A stretch of DNA of 64,000 nucleotides, taken from positions 1 to 64,000 of the forward strand of contig CAZIIM010000005.1 of assembly GCA_964539305.1 (NCBI GenBank), in the 5' to 3' direction. The position numbers were made by a program, and so were the translations under genes. Positions 31,279 to 39,184 of the stretch are shown piece by piece. Source of the stretch: CAZNUM01 sp964539305. GTDB lineage: Bacteria; Fidelibacterota; Marinisomatia; Marinisomatales; TCS55. Positions within the stretch are counted from its first letter, which is position 1; each line of letters opens with the position of its first letter. Below the pieces are notes generated by a model, which saw nothing but the letters and a program-made list of their open reading frames with translations, was not told the DNA's origin and made no database searches.

Positions 31279-33924
31279 GTGAAACAAATCATCAGCCTCT
31301 TTTTCATTCCAGTATTCCTATTTTCTGCTGATAAACCATTTAACCCTGATGATTATATCACCCGGGAGATCGAGGCTCACAGGTTGTTGGTTCCGTTGAA
31401 AATTGACGGTTTTCTGAATGAACCCCTTTATACCTCGACTCCCAACCGTACCTTTATTCAGGAGGACCCGGATAATGGGGAGCCGGCTACCGAGCAAACC
31501 GATGTCTGGGTGGGATACGATAATTCGGCACTTTATATCGGTGCCCGCCTCTGGGACAGTCAACCCGACTCCATTGTAAAACGGATGGCCCGGCGGGACG
31601 ATGATACCAATTCCGACCTGTTTGCTGTGGCGATTGACTCCTACCATGATCGCCGGTCCGGCTTCTTTTTCGTCGTCAATCCGGTGGGGGCGATCCAGGA
31701 CGGTACCATCTCCAATGATAGCTGGTTTGATGACACCTGGGATGGTATTTGGGAACAAAAAACCCGTATTGATGATCAGGGCTGGACCGTGGAGATTCGA
31801 ATTCCGTTTTCACAGCTGCGGTTTAATAAACAGGATGAATACACCTGGGGGATTAATTTTAAACGCTATCTCCAGCGGAGAAATGAGGAGTCCACGTTTA
31901 CCTATAAACCCCGCGGTGAAACCGGGTTTGTCTCCCGGTTCGCCCTTTTAAACGGGATTAAAAATATTTCCCCTCCCCGTCGAATTGAGTTCACTCCCTA
32001 CCTCACTTCCGGCTACAGCCGATTGCCTTCAAAGCAGGATAATCCCTTTTTCAATGGCAAAGACAGCAAGCTGGGTGTCGGTACCGATTTTAAAATAGGT
32101 ATCGGAAGTAATCTGACGATCGATGCCACTTTTAATCCTGACTTTGGGCAAGTGGAAGTGGACCCCTCCACTATCAATCTATCTGCTTACGAAACTTATT
32201 ACGAAGAAAAACGACCCTTTTTCATTGAAGGGTCCAGTATCTTTTCCTTTGGGAATGGGGGTCCTTCCAACCGTTGGGGATTTAATTTCGGTGAGCCGGA
32301 CTTTTTCTACAGTCGCCGGATTGGTCGTCCACCCCAGGGATATGCCTTCGGCGAGTGGGTCGATTCACCGGAATGGACCCGGATTCTGGGTGCGGCCAAA
32401 ATCAGTGGAAAGCTGAAAGGGGACTGGTCATTGGGGGGCTTAACGGCGGTCACCAACCGCGAATATGCCTGGGTAAATGATGATGGAGAGATTCATAAAC
32501 AGGAGGTGGAACCGCTGACCGCTTACAATCTGGTCAGGTTGCAGAAAGAATTTAATAAAGGGGTCCAGGGGCTGGGGGGCTTGGCAACCTTCGTCACCCG
32601 GAAATTTAAGGATGCACAGTTAAAAAACACCCTTTCCGGTGACGCTCTGGCCCTGGGCCTGGATGGTTGGACTTTCTTTAATTCAGACCGGGAATGGGTC
32701 ATTGCCGGATGGTTTGGCGGGACGCGGGTACGCGGTACAAAAGAACGGATGCTCGCCCTGCAACAAAATTCGAGTCATTATTTTCAGCGCCCTGACGCGG
32801 ACCATGTGTCAATAGACAGCAACCGGACTGAAATGGACGGCTGGGCCGGTCGGTTTATCCTGAACAAGGAAAAAGGACACTGGCGTTTTAACGCAGCCAT
32901 GGGGATGATTTCCCCCGGTTTTGAAAGCAACGACATGGGCCTGAATTTTGGGACAGATGTGATCAATAATCATTTTGTTTTCGGTTATGACTGGTATGAC
33001 CCGGGTAAGGTTTTCCGGCGAGCCACTCTGAATACGGCCTACGTGGTAAACCATAATTTTGGCGGCATTAAAACAGGTGAAATGATATTTGTATTTGGCT
33101 GGGCTCAATTCCTGAATTACTGGAATATCAACTTTTTCAGCGGTTGGGGACCTAAAACCTGGAGTGATCGTCATTTACGGGGTGGACCGCAGGTAGAATC
33201 TCCCGCCGGGATGTTCTACAATTTTGGGTTTGGATCCGATGGCCGGAAAGATGTGGTGTTCGGAGGGGGCGGTAGTGGAAACAGTAGTGATGACGGCAGT
33301 CACGGGTGGTCGCTTCGGGGCTGGGTGTCTGTGAAAGTCGGTACCCGGTTGAATCTGGAGCTCAATCCCAGTTACCGTGAGAATAAAAATATTGCCCAAT
33401 ACGTCACCCGGGTGGCGGATACCGGAGCGGTAGCCATGTTCGGCAACCGGTATGTGATGGCTCAGTTGGACCAGCAAACCTTATCTGCCGATATACGGGT
33501 GGACTATACCTTTACGCCCACCTTGACACTTCAGGCCTATTTTCAGCCTTTTGTCGCTGTGGGAAGATATTCACGTTTTAAGGAATTCAAACGGCCCCGG
33601 AGTTACGATTTTATTATTTATGGGGAAGAAGGTTCCACGATTGAAACGACCGATTCCGGTTATTTGATTGATCCCACTGGCGGTGACGATCACGACCAGT
33701 TTGAAATCTGGAATCCCGACTTTAATTATAAAGCACTGGTGGGGAATGCTGTGCTGCGATGGGAATTCCATCCCGGGTCCACCCTGTACCTGGTCTGGAC
33801 ACGGAATGGCAGCAACTTCGATCATCCGGGCCGGTTCAAACTGAAACGGGATCTGGGCGATCTATTCAAAGCGGAAACAGATAATGTTTTTGAAATCAAA
33901 GTGACTTATTGGTTTGGGGCGTAA
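31279..33924 (+). CDS. CBM9-like plus DUF5916 outer-membrane beta-barrel protein
   Basis: 881 residues from GTG 31279, which has a GGAG site 6 bases upstream and begins a signal peptide (VKQIISLFFIPVFLFSAD). The frame is open 84 bases further up, but without a signal peptide. N-terminal carbohydrate-binding-9-like domain (residues about 25-215: VPLKIDGFLNEPLY, DVWVGYDNSALYIGARLWD, VEIRIPFSQLRF), then a DUF5916 barrel (FNPDFGQVEVDPSTINLSAYETYYEEKRPFFIEGS is the hallmark) to the final strand VFEIKVTYWFGA. Common in FCB bacteria, near hydrolases; ligand unknown. It has a well-separated promoter region and converges on the Mth938-like gene. Confidence 0.88.
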   Translation: MKQIISLFFIPVFLFSADKPFNPDDYITREIEAHRLLVPLKIDGFLNEPLYTSTPNRTFIQEDPDNGEPATEQTDVWVGYDNSALYIGARLWDSQPDSIVKRMARRDDDTNSDLFAVAIDSYHDRRSGFFFVVNPVGAIQDGTISNDSWFDDTWDGIWEQKTRIDDQGWTVEIRIPFSQLRFNKQDEYTWGINFKRYLQRRNEESTFTYKPRGETGFVSRFALLNGIKNISPPRRIEFTPYLTSGYSRLPSKQDNPFFNGKDSKLGVGTDFKIGIGSNLTIDATFNPDFGQVEVDPSTINLSAYETYYEEKRPFFIEGSSIFSFGNGGPSNRWGFNFGEPDFFYSRRIGRPPQGYAFGEWVDSPEWTRILGAAKISGKLKGDWSLGGLTAVTNREYAWVNDDGEIHKQEVEPLTAYNLVRLQKEFNKGVQGLGGLATFVTRKFKDAQLKNTLSGDALALGLDGWTFFNSDREWVIAGWFGGTRVRGTKERMLALQQNSSHYFQRPDADHVSIDSNRTEMDGWAGRFILNKEKGHWRFNAAMGMISPGFESNDMGLNFGTDVINNHFVFGYDWYDPGKVFRRATLNTAYVVNHNFGGIKTGEMIFVFGWAQFLNYWNINFFSGWGPKTWSDRHLRGGPQVESPAGMFYNFGFGSDGRKDVVFGGGGSGNSSDDGSHGWSLRGWVSVKVGTRLNLELNPSYRENKNIAQYVTRVADTGAVAMFGNRYVMAQLDQQTLSADIRVDYTFTPTLTLQAYFQPFVAVGRYSRFKEFKRPRSYDFIIYGEEGSTIETTDSGYLIDPTGGDDHDQFEIWNPDFNYKALVGNAVLRWEFHPGSTLYLVWTRNGSNFDHPGRFKLKRDLGDLFKAETDNVFEIKVTYWFGA

Positions 33925-33929
33925 ATAAA

Positions 33930-34298
33930 CTAGCACGTCGAATGAATCAAGGCTCCCACCGGTTGTTTACCCTGTAACTGGTTGTAGAGCTCAACAGCTT
34001 TCTTGGTTTTTAATACATGGAATTCCAAGCCTTTATCTTTTAGCATCTTCAGGGTATGCCCCGCAACTTTTAAGCGACCGTACACCCCTTTGGATAGAAT
34101 CAAGGTCGTGGCACCGTGATTAATTAATTCCTCAAGATCCTCCGGTTGAATTCCGGGGAAATGGTTTGTACCTGTTTCTTCCCAGTTCCACTCCCGGGCA
34201 CCGCCCGGATACAGTTTTACATCTTTGAAGGTCTGATGGAATCCATCCACATTTACCGCTCCCCATGAAAGGGAGGTGATTTTAGGTGATTGAGTCAT
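33930..34298 (-). CDS. Mth938-like (AAMDC/DUF498) domain protein
   Basis: 122 residues, single domain. Signature: ITSLSWGAVNVDGFHQTFKDVKLYPGGAREWNWEETGTNHFPGI, then the Rossmann-like half DLEELINHGATTLILSKGVYGRLKV. These proteins are widespread and often near respiratory or assembly genes; in mammals AAMDC is an adipogenesis-associated protein. Molecular function is unknown. The convergent gene stops 5 bases away. Confidence 0.85.
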   Translation of the reverse strand: MTQSPKITSLSWGAVNVDGFHQTFKDVKLYPGGAREWNWEETGTNHFPGIQPEDLEELINHGATTLILSKGVYGRLKVAGHTLKMLKDKGLEFHVLKTKKAVELYNQLQGKQPVGALIHSTC

Positions 34299-34364
34299 CG
34301 GTCGAATTTTTCTCTGACGAATTCTTTAAAATTTATTTAGGAATCCGTATGAATCCAACCTTTC

Positions 34365-34446
34365 ACCTGGTGCGGGTCTCCTGCGTCCTGTGGGAGGCAG
34401 TGAAAGGGAATTGTTCGTTGAATCATGCTGCCTGCGGCGGGTAAGT
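34365..34446 (+). promoter_or_regulatory. Degenerate 5' half of a cobalamin riboswitch-like element, upstream of rpe
   Basis: In order it shows GGTGC (34369-34373), AAAGGGAA (34403-34410), GTTGAATC (34417-34424), GCTG (34427-34430) and GCGGCGGGTAAG (34434-34445), the same order and near-same spacing as the 5' half of cobalamin riboswitches such as E. coli btuB. CCTTTCAC (34359-34366) also pairs with GTGAAAGG (34400-34407). The 3' half with GCCACTG and the CCTGCC strand is absent; the rpe start codon follows at 34459. It is probably a remnant, not a working switch. Confidence 0.4.
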
Positions 34447-34458
34447 TCCGGCGCAATT

Positions 34459-35124
34459 ATGAAACGGGATATCAAACTGGCCCCTTCCATTCTGTCGGCG
34501 GATTTTTCAGACCTGACCTCTGCACTGGAAGTCTGTCGTCAGGGCGGTGCCTCCTGGATTCATGTGGATGTGATGGACAATCAATTTGTCCCCAATCTGA
34601 CGGTGGGTCCGCTGGTGGTTAAATCCCTGCGACCAAAGACAAAGCTCTTTCTAGACACCCATTTAATGGTGGTCCGTCCCGAATCTCTGATTCCATCATT
34701 CGCCCGGGCCGGGTCCGATGGAATTACCGTCCATCTGGAGGCCTGCGACGACCCAACGGCCATTCTTGCTCTGATCCGGAACACGGGGAAACAGGTGGGT
34801 ATTTCCATTAAACCGGGTACACCTGTTTCAGACCTCGAGCCTGTCCTGGATCAAGTAGACCTGGTGTTAATTATGAGTGTGGAACCGGGATTTGGATCTC
34901 AGGACTTCCTGCCATCTTCCATGGAGAAGATTCAAGCATTGGACCAGAAGCTGAAACAATTAGATTTGCGTAAGAAAGTGCTCATAGAAGTTGACGGGGG
35001 CATCAAGCCCGATAACGCTGCCCAGGTCCTGGAGGCGGGCGCGGACATTCTGGTAGCAGGATCGGCCATCTTTCACGCCCCCGATCCTGTGGCTGTCATA
35101 CATCAATTTAATTCAATGGGATAG
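34459..35124 (+). CDS. rpe: Ribulose-phosphate 3-epimerase
   Basis: Interconverts ribulose 5-phosphate and xylulose 5-phosphate. 221 residues from ATG 34459; an in-frame GTG at 34390 would add 23 residues unlike the family, so ATG is chosen. TIM-barrel motifs: LAPSILSADFSDL (start), WIHVDVMDNQFVPNLTVGP (metal His/Asp), DTHLMV (metal His), VEPGFGSQDF, and VDGGIKPDNA (catalytic Asp). Starts the rpe-tkt-rpiB pentose phosphate set; tkt begins 3 bases after its stop. Confidence 0.95.
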   Translation: MKRDIKLAPSILSADFSDLTSALEVCRQGGASWIHVDVMDNQFVPNLTVGPLVVKSLRPKTKLFLDTHLMVVRPESLIPSFARAGSDGITVHLEACDDPTAILALIRNTGKQVGISIKPGTPVSDLEPVLDQVDLVLIMSVEPGFGSQDFLPSSMEKIQALDQKLKQLDLRKKVLIEVDGGIKPDNAAQVLEAGADILVAGSAIFHAPDPVAVIHQFNSMG

Positions 35125-35127
35125 AAA

Positions 35128-37155
35128 ATGGTTGGTGCACAGGACTTGGCCTCATTCAGCGATTGGACGGTGGAGGAAAAAGATCAGTTCACGATCAATG
35201 TCATGAAAGGATTGATCATGGACAGTGTCCGAAAGGCAAATTCGGGGCACACAGGTGGCGCCTTGTCTTCGCTGGATTTGGCCTACACCCTTTTTACCGA
35301 ATACCTGAAATTTAACCCGGATGACCCGGATTGGGTTGCCCGCGACCGCTTTATTCTTTCTGCCGGTCACGAATCCATGCTCCTTTACACCCTGCTATTC
35401 ATGACGGGCTGGCTGAAAATGGAAGCCCTGCAGTCCTTTCGCCAATGGGGCAGTTCAACTCCCGGTCACCCGGAGGTGGAGACTCCGGGCGTAGAAGCTA
35501 CCACCGGACCACTGGGGCAGGGGGTTGGCATGGGGACGGGAATGGCGGTGGCGGAGTCTTTTCTGCGGGCGGTATTTCTGGAAGCAACGGACCAAGAGGA
35601 TGAACTTCTAGGTCATTATACCTACATCCTGGCAGGGGATGGCGATTTACAGGAACCGGTGGCGCTGGGAGCCGCCTCTCTGGCAGGACATTGGGGCTTA
35701 TCCCGTTTAATCATGTACTATGATTCCAATTCTGCCCAGATTTCAGGTCTGACTTCCCGTTCCGACTCGACCGATTACGTCCGCTTGTTTGAAGGATTTA
35801 ACTGGCATGTTCAGGAGATTGATGGCCATGATTTGAATCAAATCAGGGAAGCGATTGAAAAGGCCCAGGTGGTAGACCGCCCCAGCATTATTATTGGTCG
35901 CTCGGTCATGGCTCACGGTACGGCTTCGTTGGAGGGTGATCCGGGAACCCATGGCACCCCTTTGCCACCGGAAGAAATATTGGCCACAAAAGAAAAACTG
36001 GGATTACCTCCGGAACCGTTTTATGCACCGGATGAAACCATAATCCATTTTCGTCGCCGGTTTGAAGAGCTGCGGAATGAAGTTCAGCAATGGCAAGAGC
36101 GGGTGGAATCCGCCAAGAAACGGACTCCGTTCCAAACCCTGTGGAAAATAGCCGTTGAAGAAGAACTACCACCTTTAACTTATCCCGAATTTGAACCGGT
36201 AGTGTCTCTTGCCACCCGGAAAGCTTTTGGTCTGACCCTGGATCATTTCGCTGATCAGCTCAGTATTCTGATAGGGGGTTCAGCGGACCTGGAGCCTTCC
36301 AATTATACGGGGAATTTTGCGGCCCGATACGGGGATTTTTCCAGGGAGCAGCGGACGGGACGGAATCTGGCTTTCGGCGTGCGGGAATTTCCCATGGCCG
36401 CGGTCATGAACGGAATCGCACTCCACAAAGGTCTGATTCCCTTTGGAGGCACTTTTCTGGTATTTGCCGATTACGAACGGCCGGCCCTCCGTTTGGCGGC
36501 GCTTCAGAAACTGGGTGTGATCCATGAATTGACCCACGATTCCTTTTACGTCGGTGAAGACGGTCCAACCCACCAACCAGTGGAACAAATTATGGCCCTG
36601 AGGGCCATTCCCAACTTTCAGGTGTTCCGTCCGGCAGATGCCAAGGAAACAGCCGTCTGTTTTAAACTGGCGATTGAATCCAGGACCGTTCCCAGCGCTC
36701 TTCTGTTGACCCGTCAGGGCGTACCCGTTCTGGATTTATCAGTTGAGCAGATTGAAAAAGGTGTTACCCGGGGTGCCTATACGGTACGGGAATGCGAAGG
36801 TGAACCAGAATTAATATTGCTGGCAACGGGCTCTGAAGTCGCCCTGGCACTGGAGGTAGTGAATCGAATGAGCGATCGCCGGGTCAGAGTCGTGAGCATG
36901 GTATGCTGGGAACGATTTGATCGTCAACCGCAAGCATATAAGCAGGAATTGATTCCGTTACGGGGAGCTATGAAGATTTCTTTGGAAGCGGGAATTACCC
37001 AGGGATGGGAACGGTATGTTGGACCCCAGGGCTTAATGATCGGTCTGGACCGATTCGGCGCTTCCGCCCCTGCCAACGTTTTAGCCCGGGAATTTGGTTT
37101 TACACCAGAACAAGTGGAGCAAAAAATTAGAGATCACCTGAGTAAATTGCTTTGA
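35128..37155 (+). CDS. tkt: Transketolase
   Basis: Thiamine-diphosphate and Mg-dependent transfer of two-carbon units between sugar phosphates. 675 residues, full length. TPP-binding domain: ANSGHTGGALSSLDLAY (catalytic His), TGPLGQGVGMGTGMA, GDGDLQEPVALGAASLAG with the metal ligand in YDSNSAQISG. Pyrimidine domain from about residue 360: GGSADLEPSNYTGNFAARYG, FGVREFPMAAVMNGIALHKG, THDSFYVGEDGPTHQPVEQ. C-terminal domain from about 540. The first domain GDGDL...SNS differs a little from the commoner GDGCL...DNG form. Coupled to rpe; rpiB lies 577 bases downstream, beyond the S23 element. Confidence 0.95.
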   Translation: MVGAQDLASFSDWTVEEKDQFTINVMKGLIMDSVRKANSGHTGGALSSLDLAYTLFTEYLKFNPDDPDWVARDRFILSAGHESMLLYTLLFMTGWLKMEALQSFRQWGSSTPGHPEVETPGVEATTGPLGQGVGMGTGMAVAESFLRAVFLEATDQEDELLGHYTYILAGDGDLQEPVALGAASLAGHWGLSRLIMYYDSNSAQISGLTSRSDSTDYVRLFEGFNWHVQEIDGHDLNQIREAIEKAQVVDRPSIIIGRSVMAHGTASLEGDPGTHGTPLPPEEILATKEKLGLPPEPFYAPDETIIHFRRRFEELRNEVQQWQERVESAKKRTPFQTLWKIAVEEELPPLTYPEFEPVVSLATRKAFGLTLDHFADQLSILIGGSADLEPSNYTGNFAARYGDFSREQRTGRNLAFGVREFPMAAVMNGIALHKGLIPFGGTFLVFADYERPALRLAALQKLGVIHELTHDSFYVGEDGPTHQPVEQIMALRAIPNFQVFRPADAKETAVCFKLAIESRTVPSALLLTRQGVPVLDLSVEQIEKGVTRGAYTVRECEGEPELILLATGSEVALALEVVNRMSDRRVRVVSMVCWERFDRQPQAYKQELIPLRGAMKISLEAGITQGWERYVGPQGLMIGLDRFGASAPANVLAREFGFTPEQVEQKIRDHLSKLL

Positions 37156-37160
37156 AGATA

Positions 37161-37717
37161 ATGGAGGAATGGATTAGTGGATGATTGGATTTGTGGGCCT
37201 GAGGTAAGGACAAATGGAGTTTACTGAGTTAAAAAATCTGAATCGGGGATACATGAAATTGGATGTTTGGCAGAAAGCCATCGTTTTATTCCAATTGATT
37301 TGCAGGACTGTTATTAAAGATTTTCCCATTGATTTTAAATTACGTTCACAAGTTATTGATTCAGCCCAATCTGTTTCGGCGAATATTGCCGAAGGCTATA
37401 GTCGCCGTTCTGTCAAAGAATACCTGCAATATCTCTACATCGCATTAGGTTCGCTTTCCGAAACTTTAACCAGGTGTATTGGATTGAAAACCACAAATTA
37501 AATGTCAGAGAAGCGGTTTACAGAAATTGATAAACTTCACTATGAAATAGAGAATAAGTTACTGAGATTAGTCCGTAGTTTAGAAAAAAAGAAAATTGAT
37601 CGGTCTTGGAATGATGAAATTCGTGAAGAAGGAAAAGATTATAATCAATCATCTAAAGGTAACAAGTAGAAATGTCCACCCCCATTTGTCCATTATTCCA
37701 ACAATCCAATACTCCAT
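37161..37717. mobile_element. S23/IVS-like element with 37-bp imperfect inverted terminal repeats
   Basis: Left end 37161-37197 and right end 37681-37717 are inverted copies matching at 26 of 37 positions (ATGGAG.A.TGGATT..TGGA...TGGA...TGGG pattern), built from repeated TGGA(T) units. They enclose the S23 four-helix-bundle gene and fill the whole tkt-rpiB gap, starting 6 bases after the tkt stop. Such ends would fold into a long stem in RNA, like the intervening sequences carrying S23 genes in 23S rRNA of Leptospira and Coxiella. No transposase is present. AT-rich compared with the flanking genes. Confidence 0.55.
37214..37669 (+). pseudogene. Four-helix-bundle protein (S23/IVP family) broken by one in-frame stop
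   Basis: The first 95 codons (start 37214, or 37253 at MKLDVWQKA) hold the family pattern: LDVWQKAIVLFQLICRTV, FPIDFKLRSQVIDSAQSVSANIAEGYSRRS, KEYLQYLYIALGSLSETLTR. TAA at 37499-37501 ends it. The same frame then continues to TAG at 37667 with the expected fourth helix (MSEKRFTEIDKLHYEIENKL, LRLVRSLEKKK). One base (CAA to TAA, Gln to stop) would restore a 151-residue protein. The truncated 95-residue form lacks helix four. A recent nonsense mutation or a base error is likely. Confidence 0.8.
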
Positions 37718-37732
37718 CTACGTAAGGTTAAA

Positions 37733-38170
37733 ATGAAAATCCATCTCGCAGCCGACCACGCCGGTTACAGTTTAAAAGAAACAGTTAAACACTATTTAAT
37801 GGACAAGGGGTATGAGGTCCAGGATCATGGTGCCTTTGAATTTGACCAGGCTGACAACTATCCGGACTTTATATTTCCCTGCGCACAGGCGGTTGAAGGC
37901 GATAAGGAAAGTCGTGGTATTATTTTCGGTGGATCCGGTCAGGGAGAGGCGATGGCAGCCAATCGGGTTAGGGGAGTCCGGGCAGCAGTGTATTACGGGG
38001 GTCCCGAAGAAATTGTTCAACTTTCTCGGCGTCATAATAATGCGAATATTCTTTCCCTTGGGGCCCGTTTTATTTCAGAGGAGGAAGCCTTTCGCGTCAT
38101 CGATCGGTGGTTGGAGGAACCTTTTGAAGGTGGGCGTCACATTCAAAGAATCAACGCTTTGGATCAATGA
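37733..38170 (+). CDS. rpiB: Ribose 5-phosphate isomerase B (LacAB family)
   Basis: Interconverts ribose 5-phosphate and ribulose 5-phosphate, completing the pentose phosphate set with rpe and tkt. 145 residues, full length. AADHAGYSLKE at the N-terminus (Asp/His of the phosphate site). The anion-hole block is GIIFGGSGQGEAMAANRVRGVRAAVYYG. The usual catalytic Cys of E. coli RpiB (GCGTG) is Gly here (GGSGQGE), like the Mycobacterium type that uses the Glu in GxGE as base. RRHNNANILSLGARF gives the remaining substrate contacts. TAAGG precedes the ATG. Confidence 0.93.
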   Translation: MKIHLAADHAGYSLKETVKHYLMDKGYEVQDHGAFEFDQADNYPDFIFPCAQAVEGDKESRGIIFGGSGQGEAMAANRVRGVRAAVYYGGPEEIVQLSRRHNNANILSLGARFISEEEAFRVIDRWLEEPFEGGRHIQRINALDQ

Positions 38171-38230
38171 CTGGAAATCTTTTTTGGTCGAGATTAAATA
38201 GGTTTGCAAAGCTTAACGAAAAAATCGTGT

Positions 38231-39184
38231 ATGAGTAGTCCAAATTGGGGATTTAAAGGATATTTAATACCTTTGACCCTCCTCTTAGTGTTGGCTTGTC
38301 ACTATAAAAAGGAACAACCACCTCACCCAAAAACTCAAACGGAAATTAACAGAGTTCAACCAGATTCCACCTCCAAGGAATTGATTTATTTTGGGTTTAT
38401 TACCCGTTACAACCCCCGGGTGATGTACGATGAATATCAACCCATTATCGATTATCTTTCCCAGGTTACACCCTATCAGTTCGAGTTAAAATTGGGGAAG
38501 ACATACGAAGATGAGATTCAATTATTGAAAAATCATACCGCTCAAATCGTATCTTTCGGAGCGGTGACCTACCTCATGGCCCATCATTTATTCGATGCCC
38601 GGCCCATTTTAAAGCCGTTGAATAAAGAGGGTTCCCCTTTCTATCGAAGTATTTTTATCGTGCGGGATGACAGTGACATCCAAACATTACAAGATTTGAA
38701 AGGAAGAACCCTGGCTCTGGCTTCTCCCCACTCTACCTCCGGAAATCTGATCCCCAGATTTGAACTCTACCGACATGGTATTGCTTTAGACGAATTAGAG
38801 CAGGTGCAAAACTTTAGACATCATGATTCCGTAGTGAAGCAAGTCCTTTACGGAAACTATGATGCCGGGGCGGTGAAGGATGTGATCGCTTATCGCTATT
38901 TGTCGAAAGGACTGCGGATTATCCATCGTTCGGACAATATTCCCAGTGTTCCCATAACGGTTCACAATGACACACCTGAGACCTTGGTCAATATTTTGAA
39001 AAAGGCTCTCTTGGCAATCCGGCCTGATAGTACTGGAGAGTGGGGCCTAACCCGGGGCTGGAACGAGGAATTCCGCTACGGATTTATGGAAGCAAAGGAT
39101 GAAGATTATGCTGGGATTCGGGCTAAAATGAACCAGATCCCAGGCGGCTGTGCTCTGGGATGTCATACCGTACCGGAGTTGTGA
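38231..39184 (+). CDS. PhnD-like periplasmic substrate-binding lipoprotein, input arm of the adjacent sensor kinase
   Basis: 317 residues from ATG 38231 (an upstream in-frame TTG is less likely). Lipoprotein signal IPLTLLLVLAC with Cys near residue 23. The mature part is a PhnD/TtrS-type bilobed oxyanion-binding fold: LIYFGFITRYNPRVMYDEYQPIIDYLSQ, QIVSFGAVTYLMA, LKGRTLALASPHSTSGNLIPRFEL (the S-x-S-T-S-G loop), GNYDAGAVKDVIAYRY. No ABC permease or ATPase follows; the next gene, directly adjacent, is a histidine kinase. Salmonella TtrS carries a domain of this type inside the kinase. The C-terminus CALGCH has a CxxxCH pattern of unclear meaning. Confidence 0.85.
   Translation: MSSPNWGFKGYLIPLTLLLVLACHYKKEQPPHPKTQTEINRVQPDSTSKELIYFGFITRYNPRVMYDEYQPIIDYLSQVTPYQFELKLGKTYEDEIQLLKNHTAQIVSFGAVTYLMAHHLFDARPILKPLNKEGSPFYRSIFIVRDDSDIQTLQDLKGRTLALASPHSTSGNLIPRFELYRHGIALDELEQVQNFRHHDSVVKQVLYGNYDAGAVKDVIAYRYLSKGLRIIHRSDNIPSVPITVHNDTPETLVNILKKALLAIRPDSTGEWGLTRGWNEEFRYGFMEAKDEDYAGIRAKMNQIPGGCALGCHTVPEL

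Noticed and set aside
34390..34458. Upstream GTG start of rpe adding 23 residues
   Set aside because: The added residues do not match the family, and the region has the pattern of a non-coding leader.
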